This document shows, piece by piece, positions 6,550-13,344 of a stretch of 13,344 nt of DNA. Position numbers and translations under genes: made by a program. Position 1 is the stretch's first letter, and the number at the start of each line of letters is the position of its first letter. The DNA lies in assembly GCA_020217265.1 (NCBI GenBank), contig JAIWOS010000100.1, positions 1-13,344 on the forward strand, in the 5' to 3' direction. The notes beneath the pieces are model-generated. The model saw only the letters and a list, made by a program, of their open reading frames with translations. It was not told the origin of the DNA and made no database searches. The stretch comes from Thiobacillus sp. (GTDB lineage: Bacteria; Pseudomonadota; Gammaproteobacteria; Burkholderiales; Thiobacillaceae).

Positions 6550-7158
6550 ATGAAACTCGTCACCTCGCTTACCAGCCCCTACGGCCGCAAGGCCCGCGTC
6601 GTGCTGCTGGAAAAGAAAATCCCCTTTCAGCTCCAGGTCGAAAACCCCTGGCTGCCCGACAGCCCCGTGCCCAGCCTCAACCCGCTCGGCAAGGTGCCGG
6701 TGCTGGTGCTTGAAGACGGCGTGTCGGTCTTCGACTCGCGCGTCATCGTCGAATATCTCGACCCGCTCTCGCCGGTGGCGCACCTGATTCCGGGGGAGCC
6801 CAAAAGCCGCATGGTCGTGCGCGGCGTCGAGGCGCTGGCCGACGGCGTCACCGACGCGGCGGTCGCGGTCTATCTCGAACGCAAGCGCGCGCCCGAACTG
6901 CGCAGCGCCGAGTGGCTCACGCTGCAGGAGAAAACCCTGTTCCGCGGCATCGAGGCGCTGGCCGAAGCTCTCGGCGAAAAACCCTGGTATTTCGGCAACA
7001 GCATGACGCTCGCCGACATTGCCTGCGGCTGCATGCTGGGCTATCTTGACCTGCGCTTCCCCGAAGTCGACTGGCGCGGCGCCCACCCCAACCTGGCGAA
7101 ACTGTTTGACAAGCTGATGGCCCGGCCGTCGTTCAAGGAGACCGTGCCGGTCGTGTGA
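6550..7158 (+). CDS. yibF: Glutathione S-transferase family protein, YibF type
   Basis: This cytosolic protein of 202 residues has the two-domain glutathione transferase fold and is most like E. coli YibF, whose physiological substrate is unknown. The N-terminal thioredoxin-like domain starts MKLVTSLTSPYGRKARV, with Ser9 or Tyr11 near the usual catalytic position. It continues through NPLGKVPVLVLEDG, which carries the cis-proline, and FDSRVIVEYLD, whose Asp-Ser contacts the glutathione gamma-glutamyl group. The C-terminal helical domain includes ALADGVTDAAV and the N-capping segment MTLADIACGCMLGYLDLRFP. AGGGAG at 6540-6545 lies four bases before the ATG. The gap after the glycosylase gene is 18 bases, which suggests co-transcription. 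It could be called a generic GST; the YibF assignment rests on similarity in length, N-terminus and helical segment. Confidence 0.9.
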   Translation: MKLVTSLTSPYGRKARVVLLEKKIPFQLQVENPWLPDSPVPSLNPLGKVPVLVLEDGVSVFDSRVIVEYLDPLSPVAHLIPGEPKSRMVVRGVEALADGVTDAAVAVYLERKRAPELRSAEWLTLQEKTLFRGIEALAEALGEKPWYFGNSMTLADIACGCMLGYLDLRFPEVDWRGAHPNLAKLFDKLMARPSFKETVPVV

Positions 7159-7248
7159 CGCGCCGGGCGCACCCGGATACGGCATCTGGGTGAACTTTGC
7201 CATCGCAAGCGACTCTGGCATGACCCGACCCTGAAACAAGGAGCCACC

Positions 7249-7782
7249 ATGTCCACCCAAATTGCTACCCTTGCGGGCGGCTGCTTCTGGTGCCTTGAAA
7301 CCGTGTTCAACCGCCTGGCTGGCGTCGAGTCCGCCATCTCCGGCTACATGGGCGGCCACACCGACAAGCCCACGTACCGCGACATCTGCAACGGCGACAC
7401 CGGGCACGCCGAAGTCGTTCAAATCACGTTCGACCCCGAGGTGATTGCCTTTCGCGATCTGCTCGACGTCTTCTTCACGATCCACGACCCCACCCAGCGC
7501 AACCGCCAGGGCAACGACGTCGGCACGCAATACCGCTCGGCGATCTTCTGGCACACGCCCGAGCAGAAGGCCGAAGCCGAAGCGGTGATCGCCAAACTGA
7601 ACGCTTCCGGGCAGTTCTCCGCGCCCATCGTCACGGAAGTGACCGAGGCGACGACCTTCTATCCCGCCGAGGACTATCATCAGCGCTACTTCGAACAGAA
7701 CCCGCAGCAGCCGTATTGCCAGTTTATCGTCGCGCCCAAGGTGGCGAAGGCAGAAGCGAAGTTCGGCGCGCGGCTCAAGTAG
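7249..7782 (+). CDS. msrA: Peptide-methionine (S)-S-oxide reductase MsrA
   Basis: This 177-residue enzyme reduces the S epimer of methionine sulfoxide in proteins and in free form, using thioredoxin to recycle. The active-site signature GCFWCLE (residues 11-17) has catalytic Cys12 and a second Cys15. It is followed by GVESAISGYMGGHTDKPTYRDICNGDTGHAEVVQ, split across the fold as family-typical segments, then HDPTQRNRQGNDVGTQYRSAI, shortened here to its core DPTQRNRQGNDVGTQYRS, and DYHQRYF. The late Cys of PYCQFIVAPK may be a recycling cysteine. There is no signal peptide, so it is cytosolic. AAGGAG at 7238-7243 sits five bases before the ATG, which fixes the start. A 90-base gap separates it from the GST gene, so it may have its own promoter, though I see no convincing -35/-10 pair there. 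Confidence 0.97.
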   Translation: MSTQIATLAGGCFWCLETVFNRLAGVESAISGYMGGHTDKPTYRDICNGDTGHAEVVQITFDPEVIAFRDLLDVFFTIHDPTQRNRQGNDVGTQYRSAIFWHTPEQKAEAEAVIAKLNASGQFSAPIVTEVTEATTFYPAEDYHQRYFEQNPQQPYCQFIVAPKVAKAEAKFGARLK

Positions 7783-7820
7783 CGGCACCGGCGACATTCG
7801 CGCATCCCATCGAGCTCACA

Positions 7821-7835
7821 CGGCCCGACAGGCCG
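7821..7835. terminator. Weak hairpin between convergent genes
   Basis: CGGCC (7821-7825) and GGCCG (7831-7835) form a short GC-rich stem with a 5-base loop in the 55-base gap between msrA and the convergent TonB-like gene. The location suits a bidirectional terminator, but neither strand has a T-run after it, so intrinsic termination is doubtful. Confidence 0.25.
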
Positions 7836-7837
7836 GA

Positions 7838-8650
7838 TTACCAGCCCCAGCGGTTGCGTTCCATCTGGCGCTTCAATTCCGTTTCTTCTTCCTCGAACGT
7901 ACTGGTGACATCGCTGGGATGGCAGTCGGGGTCGCGTTCCTCCCGTGCCGGGGGCGGCGCATCGGTCTGCGGGCCTGAGCCGCCGTTCCAGGCGTAGGGG
8001 TTCTTGAACTGCGGTGGGTCCGGCAGGCAATCGTACTTGTACGACGGCGGCCAGCCCGTCTCGTAGGGCATGAAAGAAATGGTTTTCTCGAACACCAGCG
8101 GCTGGCCTGTGGGGGTGGGCGGAAGCGGCGGCAGGCTCTCGATCGCTTGTCTCGCCAGGGCCGAAACCCGTTCCGACGTGGACCACAGTTCCTCGACCCG
8201 GGCGAGGCTGCCGTCCGGATTGATGGTGATCCGGAAGCGCACCTGCCCCTGATTCACGCCTTCCACCGCCGTGCCCATCAGGCTGCGCACCTGCTGCCCC
8301 CAGGCGTGGCGGTAGCGCTTGCTGTTCTTGAGCGTGTAGGTGGCGGCGAGCGCCCATTCCTCCGCCGAGGGCGCGGGCGGCGCGGCCATCGTCGCCGGCT
8401 GTTTCGCTGGCGTGGGTGGTGCCGAGAGCACGGGGGCGGGAGCGGGCGTCTTGTGATGGGCCTTGGGCGGCGGGGCGGGGGCACGCGCAGGCTTCACCAC
8501 CTGCGCGGGTGGAAGCGTGAGGTTCACCCGCAAGGGCTCCGGGCCTTCCGGCGCAGGCGCCGGCGGTTGACCGGGCCACAGCGTCAGGCCCGCGTGAACG
8601 CCGAGCGACAACGCAATGGCCAGCAGCAAGCGGGTACGGACATTGGGCAT
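7838..8650 (-). CDS. TonB-like energy transducer protein with C-terminal extension
   Basis: This predicted inner-membrane protein of 270 residues has the TonB/TolA layout. A short cytoplasmic N-terminus is followed by one membrane helix (residues 8-25). The helix contains Ser15 and His19, the same Ser-x3-His spacing that E. coli TonB needs to couple to ExbB/ExbD. Residues 26-97 are a Pro/Ala-rich spacer with Lys. Residues about 98-195 resemble a TonB C-terminal domain (QVRFRITINPDGSLARVEEL, then ALARQAIESLPPLPP). A tail of about 75 residues follows, with Cys208, Cys243 and a charged, Trp-rich end, which I do not recognise. ATG 8650 was chosen over an upstream TTG (8674); neither has a clear ribosome site. 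No exbB, exbD or receptor gene is nearby. The fold class is likely; the partner is unknown. Confidence 0.75.
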   Translation of the reverse strand: MPNVRTRLLLAIALSLGVHAGLTLWPGQPPAPAPEGPEPLRVNLTLPPAQVVKPARAPAPPPKAHHKTPAPAPVLSAPPTPAKQPATMAAPPAPSAEEWALAATYTLKNSKRYRHAWGQQVRSLMGTAVEGVNQGQVRFRITINPDGSLARVEELWSTSERVSALARQAIESLPPLPPTPTGQPLVFEKTISFMPYETGWPPSYKYDCLPDPPQFKNPYAWNGGSGPQTDAPPPAREERDPDCHPSDVTSTFEEEETELKRQMERNRWGW

Positions 8651-8738
8651 GAAACCGGTTGGGATGGTGAACAACCGGCGAATCTTGGCACGTCCGGGGT
8701 GGCGCGGTCACTGGCAACTTAAGACCGACGCCGTGGCC

Positions 8739-10433
8739 TTATTTTCCTGCCTTTTCCCACGAGTCCTTCAAGGTCACCGTCCGGTTGAACACCGGCGCGC
8801 CCGGCTTCGAATCGACACGGTCGGAGACGAAATAGCCGTGCCGCTCGAACTGGAACGAAGTTTCGGGCGCAGCGTCTTTCAACGCGGGTTCCAGTTGCGC
8901 GCGGATCACCTTCACCGAGTCGGCGTTGAGGTCGTCGAGGAAGTTGCCGGTTTCAGCACCCGGCTGAGCCGTCCTGAACAGGCGGTCGTACAGGCGTACT
9001 TCGGCCTCGCAGGCATGCGCGGCGGAGACCCAGTGGATGTTGCCCTTGACCTTGACCGAATCGGCGCCGGGGGTGCCGGACTTGGTGTCGGGCAGATATT
9101 CGCAATGCACCGCAACAATGTTGCCGTCGGCGTCCTTGTCGCAGCCGGTGCACTTCACGACGTAGCCGTAGCGCAGGCGCACCGAGTTGCCCGGAAATAA
9201 TCGGAAATAGCCCTTGGGCGGCGTTTCGGTGAAGTCCTCGCGCTCGATCCACAGCTCGCGCGAAAACGGCACGGCGCGCTTGCCGAGTTCCGGTTGCTGC
9301 GGGTGGTTGGGCGCGAGGCAGTCTTCGCTCTGGCCTTCGGGGTAGTTGTCGATGACGAGTTTCACCGGGTCGAGCACGGCGATGCGGCGCAGGGCGGTGT
9401 CGTTGAGGACGTCGCGCTGGCAGGCCTCGAACACGCTGTAGTCGATCCAGCCGTCGGATTTGGACACGCCGATCATGTCGGTGAAGCGCTTGAAGCCCTC
9501 GGGCGTATAGCCGCGGCGGCGCGCGCCAACCAGCGTCGGCATGCGTGGGTCGTCCCAGCCGGACACGTGCCTTTCCTCGACGAGCTGGATGAGCTTGCGC
9601 TTGGAAAGCACGACGTAGGTGAGGTTGAGCCGCGCGAATTCGATCTGCTGCGGCAGCGGGCGGGTAAAGAAGCCGCCGTCGGCGAGCTTGTCGAGCAGCC
9701 AGTCGTAGAACGGACGCTGGTCCTCGAACTCGAGCGTGCAGATCGAATGCGTGATGCGCTCGATCGCGTCCTCGATGGGGTGGGCGTAGGTGTACATCGG
9801 GTAGATGCACCAGGCATCGCCCGTGTTGTGGTGGTGCGCTCTTTTGATTCGATAAATCGCCGGGTCGCGCAGGTTGATGTTGGGCGAGGCCATGTCGATC
9901 TTCGCCCGCAGCACGTGCGCGCCATCGGGAAACTCGCCGGCCTTCATGCGGCGGAAGAGGTCGAGGTTTTCGTCCACGCTGCGCGTGCGGTAGGGGCTGT
10001 CCTTGCCCGGTTCGGTGAGCGTGCCGCGATACGCGCGCATCTCGTCGGCGGAAAGCGAATCGACGTAGGCGTTGCCGGACTGGATCAGGTACTCGGCGCA
10101 GGCGTACATGGTGTCGAAGTAGTTCGACGCGAAATAGAGATGCGTGCCCCAGTCGAAGCCCAGCCATTTCACCGATTCGACGATTGAATCGACGTATTCC
10201 TGCGATTCCTTCTCCGGGTTGGTGTCGTCGAAGCGCAGGTGGCACACGCCGCCGTAGTCGCGCGCGAGGCCGAAGTTCAGAAAGATCGACTTGGCGTGCC
10301 CCAGGTGCAGGTAGCCGTTGGGCTCGGGCGGAAAGCGGGTTTCCACCCGCCCGCCCCACTTGCCGGCGGCATTCTGCTCGTCGATGAGGTTGCGGATGAA
10401 GTTGGCGGCGGGGACGGGGGCGTCGTGCGACAT
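8739..10433 (-). CDS. glnS: Glutaminyl-tRNA synthetase
   Basis: This class I aminoacyl-tRNA synthetase of 564 residues charges tRNA-Gln with glutamine. The N-terminus [16 protein letters not shown] leads into [14 protein letters not shown], with the HIGH-type signature HLGH at 43-46, then [11 protein letters not shown]. The KMSKS-type loop is VLSKRKL. The C-terminal anticodon-binding beta-barrels are present ([17 protein letters not shown], and HGYFVSDR near the end). The length matches E. coli GlnS (~554). Its presence as a discriminating GlnRS means tRNA-Gln need not be made through the Glu-tRNA amidotransferase route. The start aligns with the E. coli N-terminus, although no clear ribosome site precedes it. 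It lies 39 bases downstream of mnmA on the same strand. An 88-base gap separates it from the TonB-like gene downstream. Confidence 0.98.
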   Translation of the reverse strand: MSHDAPVPAANFIRNLIDEQNAAGKWGGRVETRFPPEPNGYLHLGHAKSIFLNFGLARDYGGVCHLRFDDTNPEKESQEYVDSIVESVKWLGFDWGTHLYFASNYFDTMYACAEYLIQSGNAYVDSLSADEMRAYRGTLTEPGKDSPYRTRSVDENLDLFRRMKAGEFPDGAHVLRAKIDMASPNINLRDPAIYRIKRAHHHNTGDAWCIYPMYTYAHPIEDAIERITHSICTLEFEDQRPFYDWLLDKLADGGFFTRPLPQQIEFARLNLTYVVLSKRKLIQLVEERHVSGWDDPRMPTLVGARRRGYTPEGFKRFTDMIGVSKSDGWIDYSVFEACQRDVLNDTALRRIAVLDPVKLVIDNYPEGQSEDCLAPNHPQQPELGKRAVPFSRELWIEREDFTETPPKGYFRLFPGNSVRLRYGYVVKCTGCDKDADGNIVAVHCEYLPDTKSGTPGADSVKVKGNIHWVSAAHACEAEVRLYDRLFRTAQPGAETGNFLDDLNADSVKVIRAQLEPALKDAAPETSFQFERHGYFVSDRVDSKPGAPVFNRTVTLKDSWEKAGK

Positions 10434-10472
10434 GATGCGGGTCGAGGATGGAATGCGTGGAATTGTAATGGC

Positions 10473-11549
10473 TTACGCGATGATGCCGCCGCCCAGACAC
10501 ACCTCGCCGTCGTAGAGCACCACCGACTGGCCAGGCGTGACGGCCCATTGCGGCGCGTCGAACACCAGTTCCAGCGTGTCGTCGTAGAGCGTGGTGATGT
10601 GACAGGCGGCGTCCTGCTGACGGTAGCGGGTCTTGGCGGTGTAGGCGCGCTCGGGGTCGGGGGCGACGCCAGCGATCCACGAGAGCTGGTGCGCAGTGAG
10701 GCTGGTGCGCTGCAGGAGCGGGTGGTCGTGGCCCTGAACGACGATGAGCGTATTACCCGCCAGGTCCTTGCCCGCCACGAACCATGGGGTGCCGTCGCCG
10801 TCCTTCTGCCCGCCGATGCCCAGACCCTGGCGCTGCCCCAGCGTGTAGTACATCAAGCCCTGATGCTTGCCGACCAAGCGGCCTTCCGGCGTGACCATCT
10901 CGCCCGGATCGCGTGGCAGGTAGCGTTCGAGGAATTCGCGGAAGTTGCGCTCGCCGATGAAGCAGATGCCGGTGCTGTCTTTTTTCTTGGCGTTGGGCAG
11001 GCCGATGGTTTCGGCGAGCCGCCGCACCTCGGGCTTCGGGTACGCGGCGAGCGGAAATAGCGCGGGCATGAGTTGTTGCTGGTTCAGGCGGTAAAGGAAG
11101 TAGCTCTGGTCCTTGTTGGCGTCGGCGGCTTTAACAAGCGTTGCGCGGCCGGCCGCATCCTGCCCCTTGCCGACGTAGTGCCCGGTGGCGATGAAGTCGG
11201 CGCCCCGCGCCACCGCGTCTTCCAGAAATGCCTTGAACTTGATCTCGCTGTTGCAAAGCACGTCCGGGTTGGGCGTGCGCCCGGCCTGGTATTCGGCGAG
11301 GAAATAGCTGAACACGCGCTCCTTGTATTCCTTCGCGAAATTCACCGCCTCGACCTCGATGCCGAGCACGTCGGCCACCGCCAGCACGTCGAGGAAGTCC
11401 TGCCGTGCCGTGCAGGCGTCGGTGTTGTCGTCGTCGTCCCAGTTTTTCATGAACACGCCGAGCACCTCAAAGCCTTGCTGTTTGAGCAGGTAGGCGGCGA
11501 CGGCGGAATCCACGCCGCCGGAGAGGCCGACGACGACGCGCGTGCTCAT
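10473..11549 (-). CDS. mnmA: tRNA-specific 2-thiouridylase MnmA
   Basis: This 358-residue enzyme activates U34 of tRNA-Gln, -Glu and -Lys with ATP and inserts sulfur delivered by the Tus relay or a cysteine desulfurase, giving 2-thiouridine at the wobble base. The PP-loop SGGVDS is at residues 10-15. The two catalytic cysteines are both present: Cys99 in [12 protein letters not shown] and Cys196 in [13 protein letters not shown]. Other family segments are [23 protein letters not shown] and the C-terminal barrel ending [14 protein letters not shown]. The ATG overlaps the nudJ stop by four bases (ATGA), so translation is coupled. The rluE-nudJ-mnmA order is the same as in E. coli. The downstream neighbour is glnS rather than hflD-purB. 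Confidence 0.98.
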   Translation of the reverse strand: MSTRVVVGLSGGVDSAVAAYLLKQQGFEVLGVFMKNWDDDDNTDACTARQDFLDVLAVADVLGIEVEAVNFAKEYKERVFSYFLAEYQAGRTPNPDVLCNSEIKFKAFLEDAVARGADFIATGHYVGKGQDAAGRATLVKAADANKDQSYFLYRLNQQQLMPALFPLAAYPKPEVRRLAETIGLPNAKKKDSTGICFIGERNFREFLERYLPRDPGEMVTPEGRLVGKHQGLMYYTLGQRQGLGIGGQKDGDGTPWFVAGKDLAGNTLIVVQGHDHPLLQRTSLTAHQLSWIAGVAPDPERAYTAKTRYRQQDAACHITTLYDDTLELVFDAPQWAVTPGQSVVLYDGEVCLGGGIIA

Positions 11550-12001
11550 GCGTGCGTCACGAAATCGAGCGGAAAGCGCCGGCCGGCGAGCGCGTCCTCG
11601 ACACAGCGCATGACCAGCGGGCTGCGGTGCGGGGTGGGGTGGGCGGCGAGTTCCGCGGGGCTCAACCAGAGCGCGCGCACGATGCCGGTGTCGAGTTGGG
11701 AGCCGGGTTCGAAACCGGTGACGTCGCAGAGGTAGGCGAAGCGCAGGTAGGTGATGTCGCGGCGCGCGTAGTGCGTGGTGTAACAGCCCAAGAGCGCCGT
11801 CGGTTCGACGCGATGCGCGGTTTCTTCCAGGGTTTCGCGGCGGACGGCGTCGAGCAGGGTTTCGCCGCGCTCCCAGTGGCCGGCGGGCTGGTTCAAGCGC
11901 AGGCCGTCGGCGGTGTGTTCTTCGACGATGAGAAACTTGCCGTCGCGCTGCACGACTGCGGCGGCGACGACGTGAGGCAGCCAGGTTTGGGTGTCAGACA
12001 T
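11546..12001 (-). CDS. nudJ: Nudix phosphohydrolase, NudJ type
   Basis: This 151-residue Nudix hydrolase resembles E. coli NudJ, which acts on thiamin-precursor and nucleoside pyrophosphates. The shared segments are [29 protein letters not shown] and [20 protein letters not shown]. The Nudix box spans residues 41-63 (Gly41, Glu47, Arg55-Glu56, Glu59-Glu60), with the metal-binding Glu residues intact. The Gly expected near its end is Ala62 (EETAH rather than EETGI). The start overlaps the rluE 3' end by eight bases and the stop overlaps the mnmA start as ATGA, so all three genes are read from one message. Substrate assignment rests on similarity and conserved gene order, not on residues that I can test. 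Confidence 0.88.
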   Translation of the reverse strand: MSDTQTWLPHVVAAAVVQRDGKFLIVEEHTADGLRLNQPAGHWERGETLLDAVRRETLEETAHRVEPTALLGCYTTHYARRDITYLRFAYLCDVTGFEPGSQLDTGIVRALWLSPAELAAHPTPHRSPLVMRCVEDALAGRRFPLDFVTHA

Positions 12002-12536
12002 GGATTTCCTTCCATTGGCCAGGTTGCAGATCGTCCAGGGTCCATTCGCCGACCGCGGCGCGGATCAGGCGCAGGGTGGGAAAGCCGATCTTCGCGGTCA
12101 TGCGGCGCACCTGGCGGTTCTTGCCTTCGGCAATTGTGAGTTCGAGCCAGGCGGTGGGGATGGCGGCGCGAAAACGGATCGGCGGAGTGCGCGGCCACAG
12201 ATTGTACGGTTTGGCGATGACACGCACCCGCGCCGGCCGGGTGACGAAATCGCCCAGATCGACGCCGCCGCGCAAAGGTGCGAGATCGGCATCGGTGGGT
12301 GTCCCTTCGACCTGCGCCCAGTAGGTTTTGGGCAATTTGTGGCGCGGATCGGCGATGCGGCTCTGGAGTTTTCCGTCATCGGTTAAAATCAGCAGGCCTT
12401 CGCTGTCCGCATCCAGGCGTCCGGCTGCGTACACCCCCGACAGCGGAAGGACATCCCGCAACCCCTGCCAGCGGCCTTCCGGCGTGAACTGGGAGAGCAC
12501 GCCGTAGGGTTTGTTGAAGAGAACAAGACGCGACAT
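11994..12536 (-). CDS. rluE: 23S rRNA pseudouridine synthase RluE
   Basis: This 180-residue pseudouridine synthase of the RsuA/RluB/E/F group converts U2457 (E. coli numbering) of 23S rRNA to pseudouridine. The catalytic loop [13 protein letters not shown] carries Asp42, the nucleophile. The segments [43 protein letters not shown] and the short C-terminus match E. coli RluE. E. coli RluE has about 35 extra basic N-terminal residues that are absent here; neither protein has an S4 domain, which sets RluE apart from RluB and RluF. It is the first gene of the overlapping rluE-nudJ-mnmA run and is divergent from icd across 44 bases, the same arrangement as in E. coli. No clear ribosome site precedes the ATG. 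Confidence 0.94.
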   Translation of the reverse strand: MSRLVLFNKPYGVLSQFTPEGRWQGLRDVLPLSGVYAAGRLDADSEGLLILTDDGKLQSRIADPRHKLPKTYWAQVEGTPTDADLAPLRGGVDLGDFVTRPARVRVIAKPYNLWPRTPPIRFRAAIPTAWLELTIAEGKNRQVRRMTAKIGFPTLRLIRAAVGEWTLDDLQPGQWKEIHV

Positions 12537-12580
12537 TCGGTGGGGACAAAACCCGCATTTTATTCGTTTCGAGACCGCTC
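12537..12580. promoter_or_regulatory. Short divergent intergenic region between rluE and icd
   Basis: These 44 bases separate two divergent start codons and should hold at least the 3' parts of two promoters. The only AT-rich patch is CATTTTATTCG (12556-12566), which reads TAAAAT on the minus strand (12562-12557), a good -10 for rluE. The matching -35 is poor at 17-base spacing and would fall inside icd. For icd I see only a weak GAG (12571-12573) before the ATG and no clear promoter. Confidence 0.35.
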
Positions 12581-13344
12581 ATGACCAGCCACATCCAGAT
12601 TCCCAGCCACGGCCAGAAAATCACCGTCAATGCCGACAACACCTTGAATGTGCCCGACACGCCGATCATTCCCTTCATCGAGGGCGACGGCACCGGCGTC
12701 GACATCACGCCGGCGATGAAGAAGGTCGTCGATGCCGCCGTGGCCAAGGCCTACGGCGGCAAGCGTGCGATCGCCTGGATGGAAGTCTATGCCGGCGAAA
12801 AGGCAGTCAAGGTCTACGGCGGCGACCTGTGGCTGCCCGAGGAAACCGTGCAGACGGTGAAGGACTACGTGATCTCGATCAAGGGCCCGCTGACGACGCC
12901 GACCTCGGGCGGCATCCGCTCGCTCAATGTCGCGCTGCGGCAGATGCTCGACCTCTATGTATGCCTGCGCCCGGTACGCTACTTCACCGGCGTGCCCAGC
13001 CCGGTGAAAGCGCCGGAAAAGGTCGACATGGTGATCTTCCGCGAGAACACCGAGGACATCTACGCCGGCGTCGAGTGGGAAGCCGGCAGCGCCGAGGTGA
13101 AGAAGGTGATCGAATTCCTGCAAAAAGAGATGGGCGTGAAGAAGATCCGCTTCCCCGACAGCTCGGCCATCGGCATCAAGCCGGTGTCGGTCGAGGGCTC
13201 GGAACGGTTGATCCGCAAGGCGATCCAGTACGCCATCGACAACAAGCGCAAGTCGGTGACGCTGGTGCACAAGGGCAACATCATGAAGTTCACCGAGGGC
13301 GGCTTCAAGAAATGGGGCTACGAGCTCGCCGCGCGCGAATTCGG
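12581..13344 (+). CDS. icd: NADP-type isocitrate dehydrogenase (N-terminal part, cut by window edge)
   Basis: This is a TCA-cycle enzyme oxidising isocitrate to 2-oxoglutarate and CO2. The window holds 254 codons and two bases of an expected ~415, with no stop. It follows E. coli Icd closely: [78 protein letters not shown] and [15 protein letters not shown]. Ser114 of GGIRSLN corresponds to E. coli Ser113, the substrate-binding serine that AceK phosphorylates to divert carbon into the glyoxylate shunt, so that control is possible here. The residues that set NADP specificity lie past the window, so the cofactor is inferred from family. The N-terminal start ATG at 12581 is the first in frame and fits family length. 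Confidence 0.96.
   Translation, partial: MTSHIQIPSHGQKITVNADNTLNVPDTPIIPFIEGDGTGVDITPAMKKVVDAAVAKAYGGKRAIAWMEVYAGEKAVKVYGGDLWLPEETVQTVKDYVISIKGPLTTPTSGGIRSLNVALRQMLDLYVCLRPVRYFTGVPSPVKAPEKVDMVIFRENTEDIYAGVEWEAGSAEVKKVIEFLQKEMGVKKIRFPDSSAIGIKPVSVEGSERLIRKAIQYAIDNKRKSVTLVHKGNIMKFTEGGFKKWGYELAAREF

Noticed and set aside
7159..7248. Promoter of msrA (TTGCCA at 7197-7202)
   Set aside because: No -10-like hexamer lies 16-18 bases downstream; the bases there are GC-rich.
8953..10680. 575-residue minus-strand frame overlapping glnS
   Set aside because: It is an Arg/Pro-rich out-of-frame shadow of glnS and the mnmA 3' end.
12384..12389. TAAAAT inside rluE as a plus-strand -10 for icd
   Set aside because: There is no acceptable -35 at 16-18 bases, and the bases are explained by the rluE codons for Ile-Leu-Thr.
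12560..13270. 236-residue minus-strand frame opposite icd
   Set aside because: Its composition is typical of a shadow frame, and the plus strand encodes clear isocitrate dehydrogenase across the same bases.
1..13344. Defence island, mobile element, biosynthetic cluster or CRISPR
   Set aside because: Every sizeable coding region is a recognisable core gene, and there are no transposase, integrase, restriction, toxin or spaced-repeat signatures.

Overview
This window is GC-rich (I judge about 65% by eye) and tightly packed with housekeeping genes. It reads as part of a betaproteobacterial chromosome. The amino-acid and tRNA genes have E. coli-like counterparts, while the GC content and local gene mix suggest a Thiobacillus- or Nitrosomonadales-type organism. 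The genus is a guess from gene style only. I see no rRNA, tRNA, CRISPR array, insertion sequence, phage gene or toxin-antitoxin pair.

Left part (1-1646). The C-terminal two thirds of a histone-deacetylase-family deacetylase is translationally coupled by ATGA to a YrfG-type HAD nucleotidase. A small Mth938-like (DUF498) protein converges on the nucleotidase, and the two genes share a single CTAG as both stop codons.

Middle (1647-7782, plus strand). The genes are alaA (glutamate-pyruvate aminotransferase), hom (homoserine dehydrogenase with ACT domain), thrC (threonine synthase), a family-4/5-like uracil-DNA glycosylase that overlaps the end of thrC, a YibF-type glutathione S-transferase, and msrA. 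hom-thrC is the aspartate-to-threonine branch, so together with alaA this is an amino-acid block followed by DNA and protein repair and redox genes. The non-coding structure is concentrated around alaA. Its predicted promoter lies inside a perfect 10-bp inverted repeat, its leader begins with a 35-bp near-perfect palindrome, and the alaA-hom gap holds a long purine/pyrimidine hairpin.

Right part (7838-12536, minus strand). Read in transcription order, the genes are rluE, nudJ, mnmA, glnS and a TonB-like protein. The first three overlap end to end. rluE-nudJ-mnmA divergent from icd is the arrangement also found in E. coli. Here glnS follows mnmA, which places the enzyme that thiolates tRNA-Gln U34 next to the synthetase that reads that base.

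Right edge (12581-13344). This is the first 254 codons of icd (NADP-type isocitrate dehydrogenase), divergent from rluE.

I found no convincing new multi-gene system. The most interesting unexplained signals are the palindromes around alaA.
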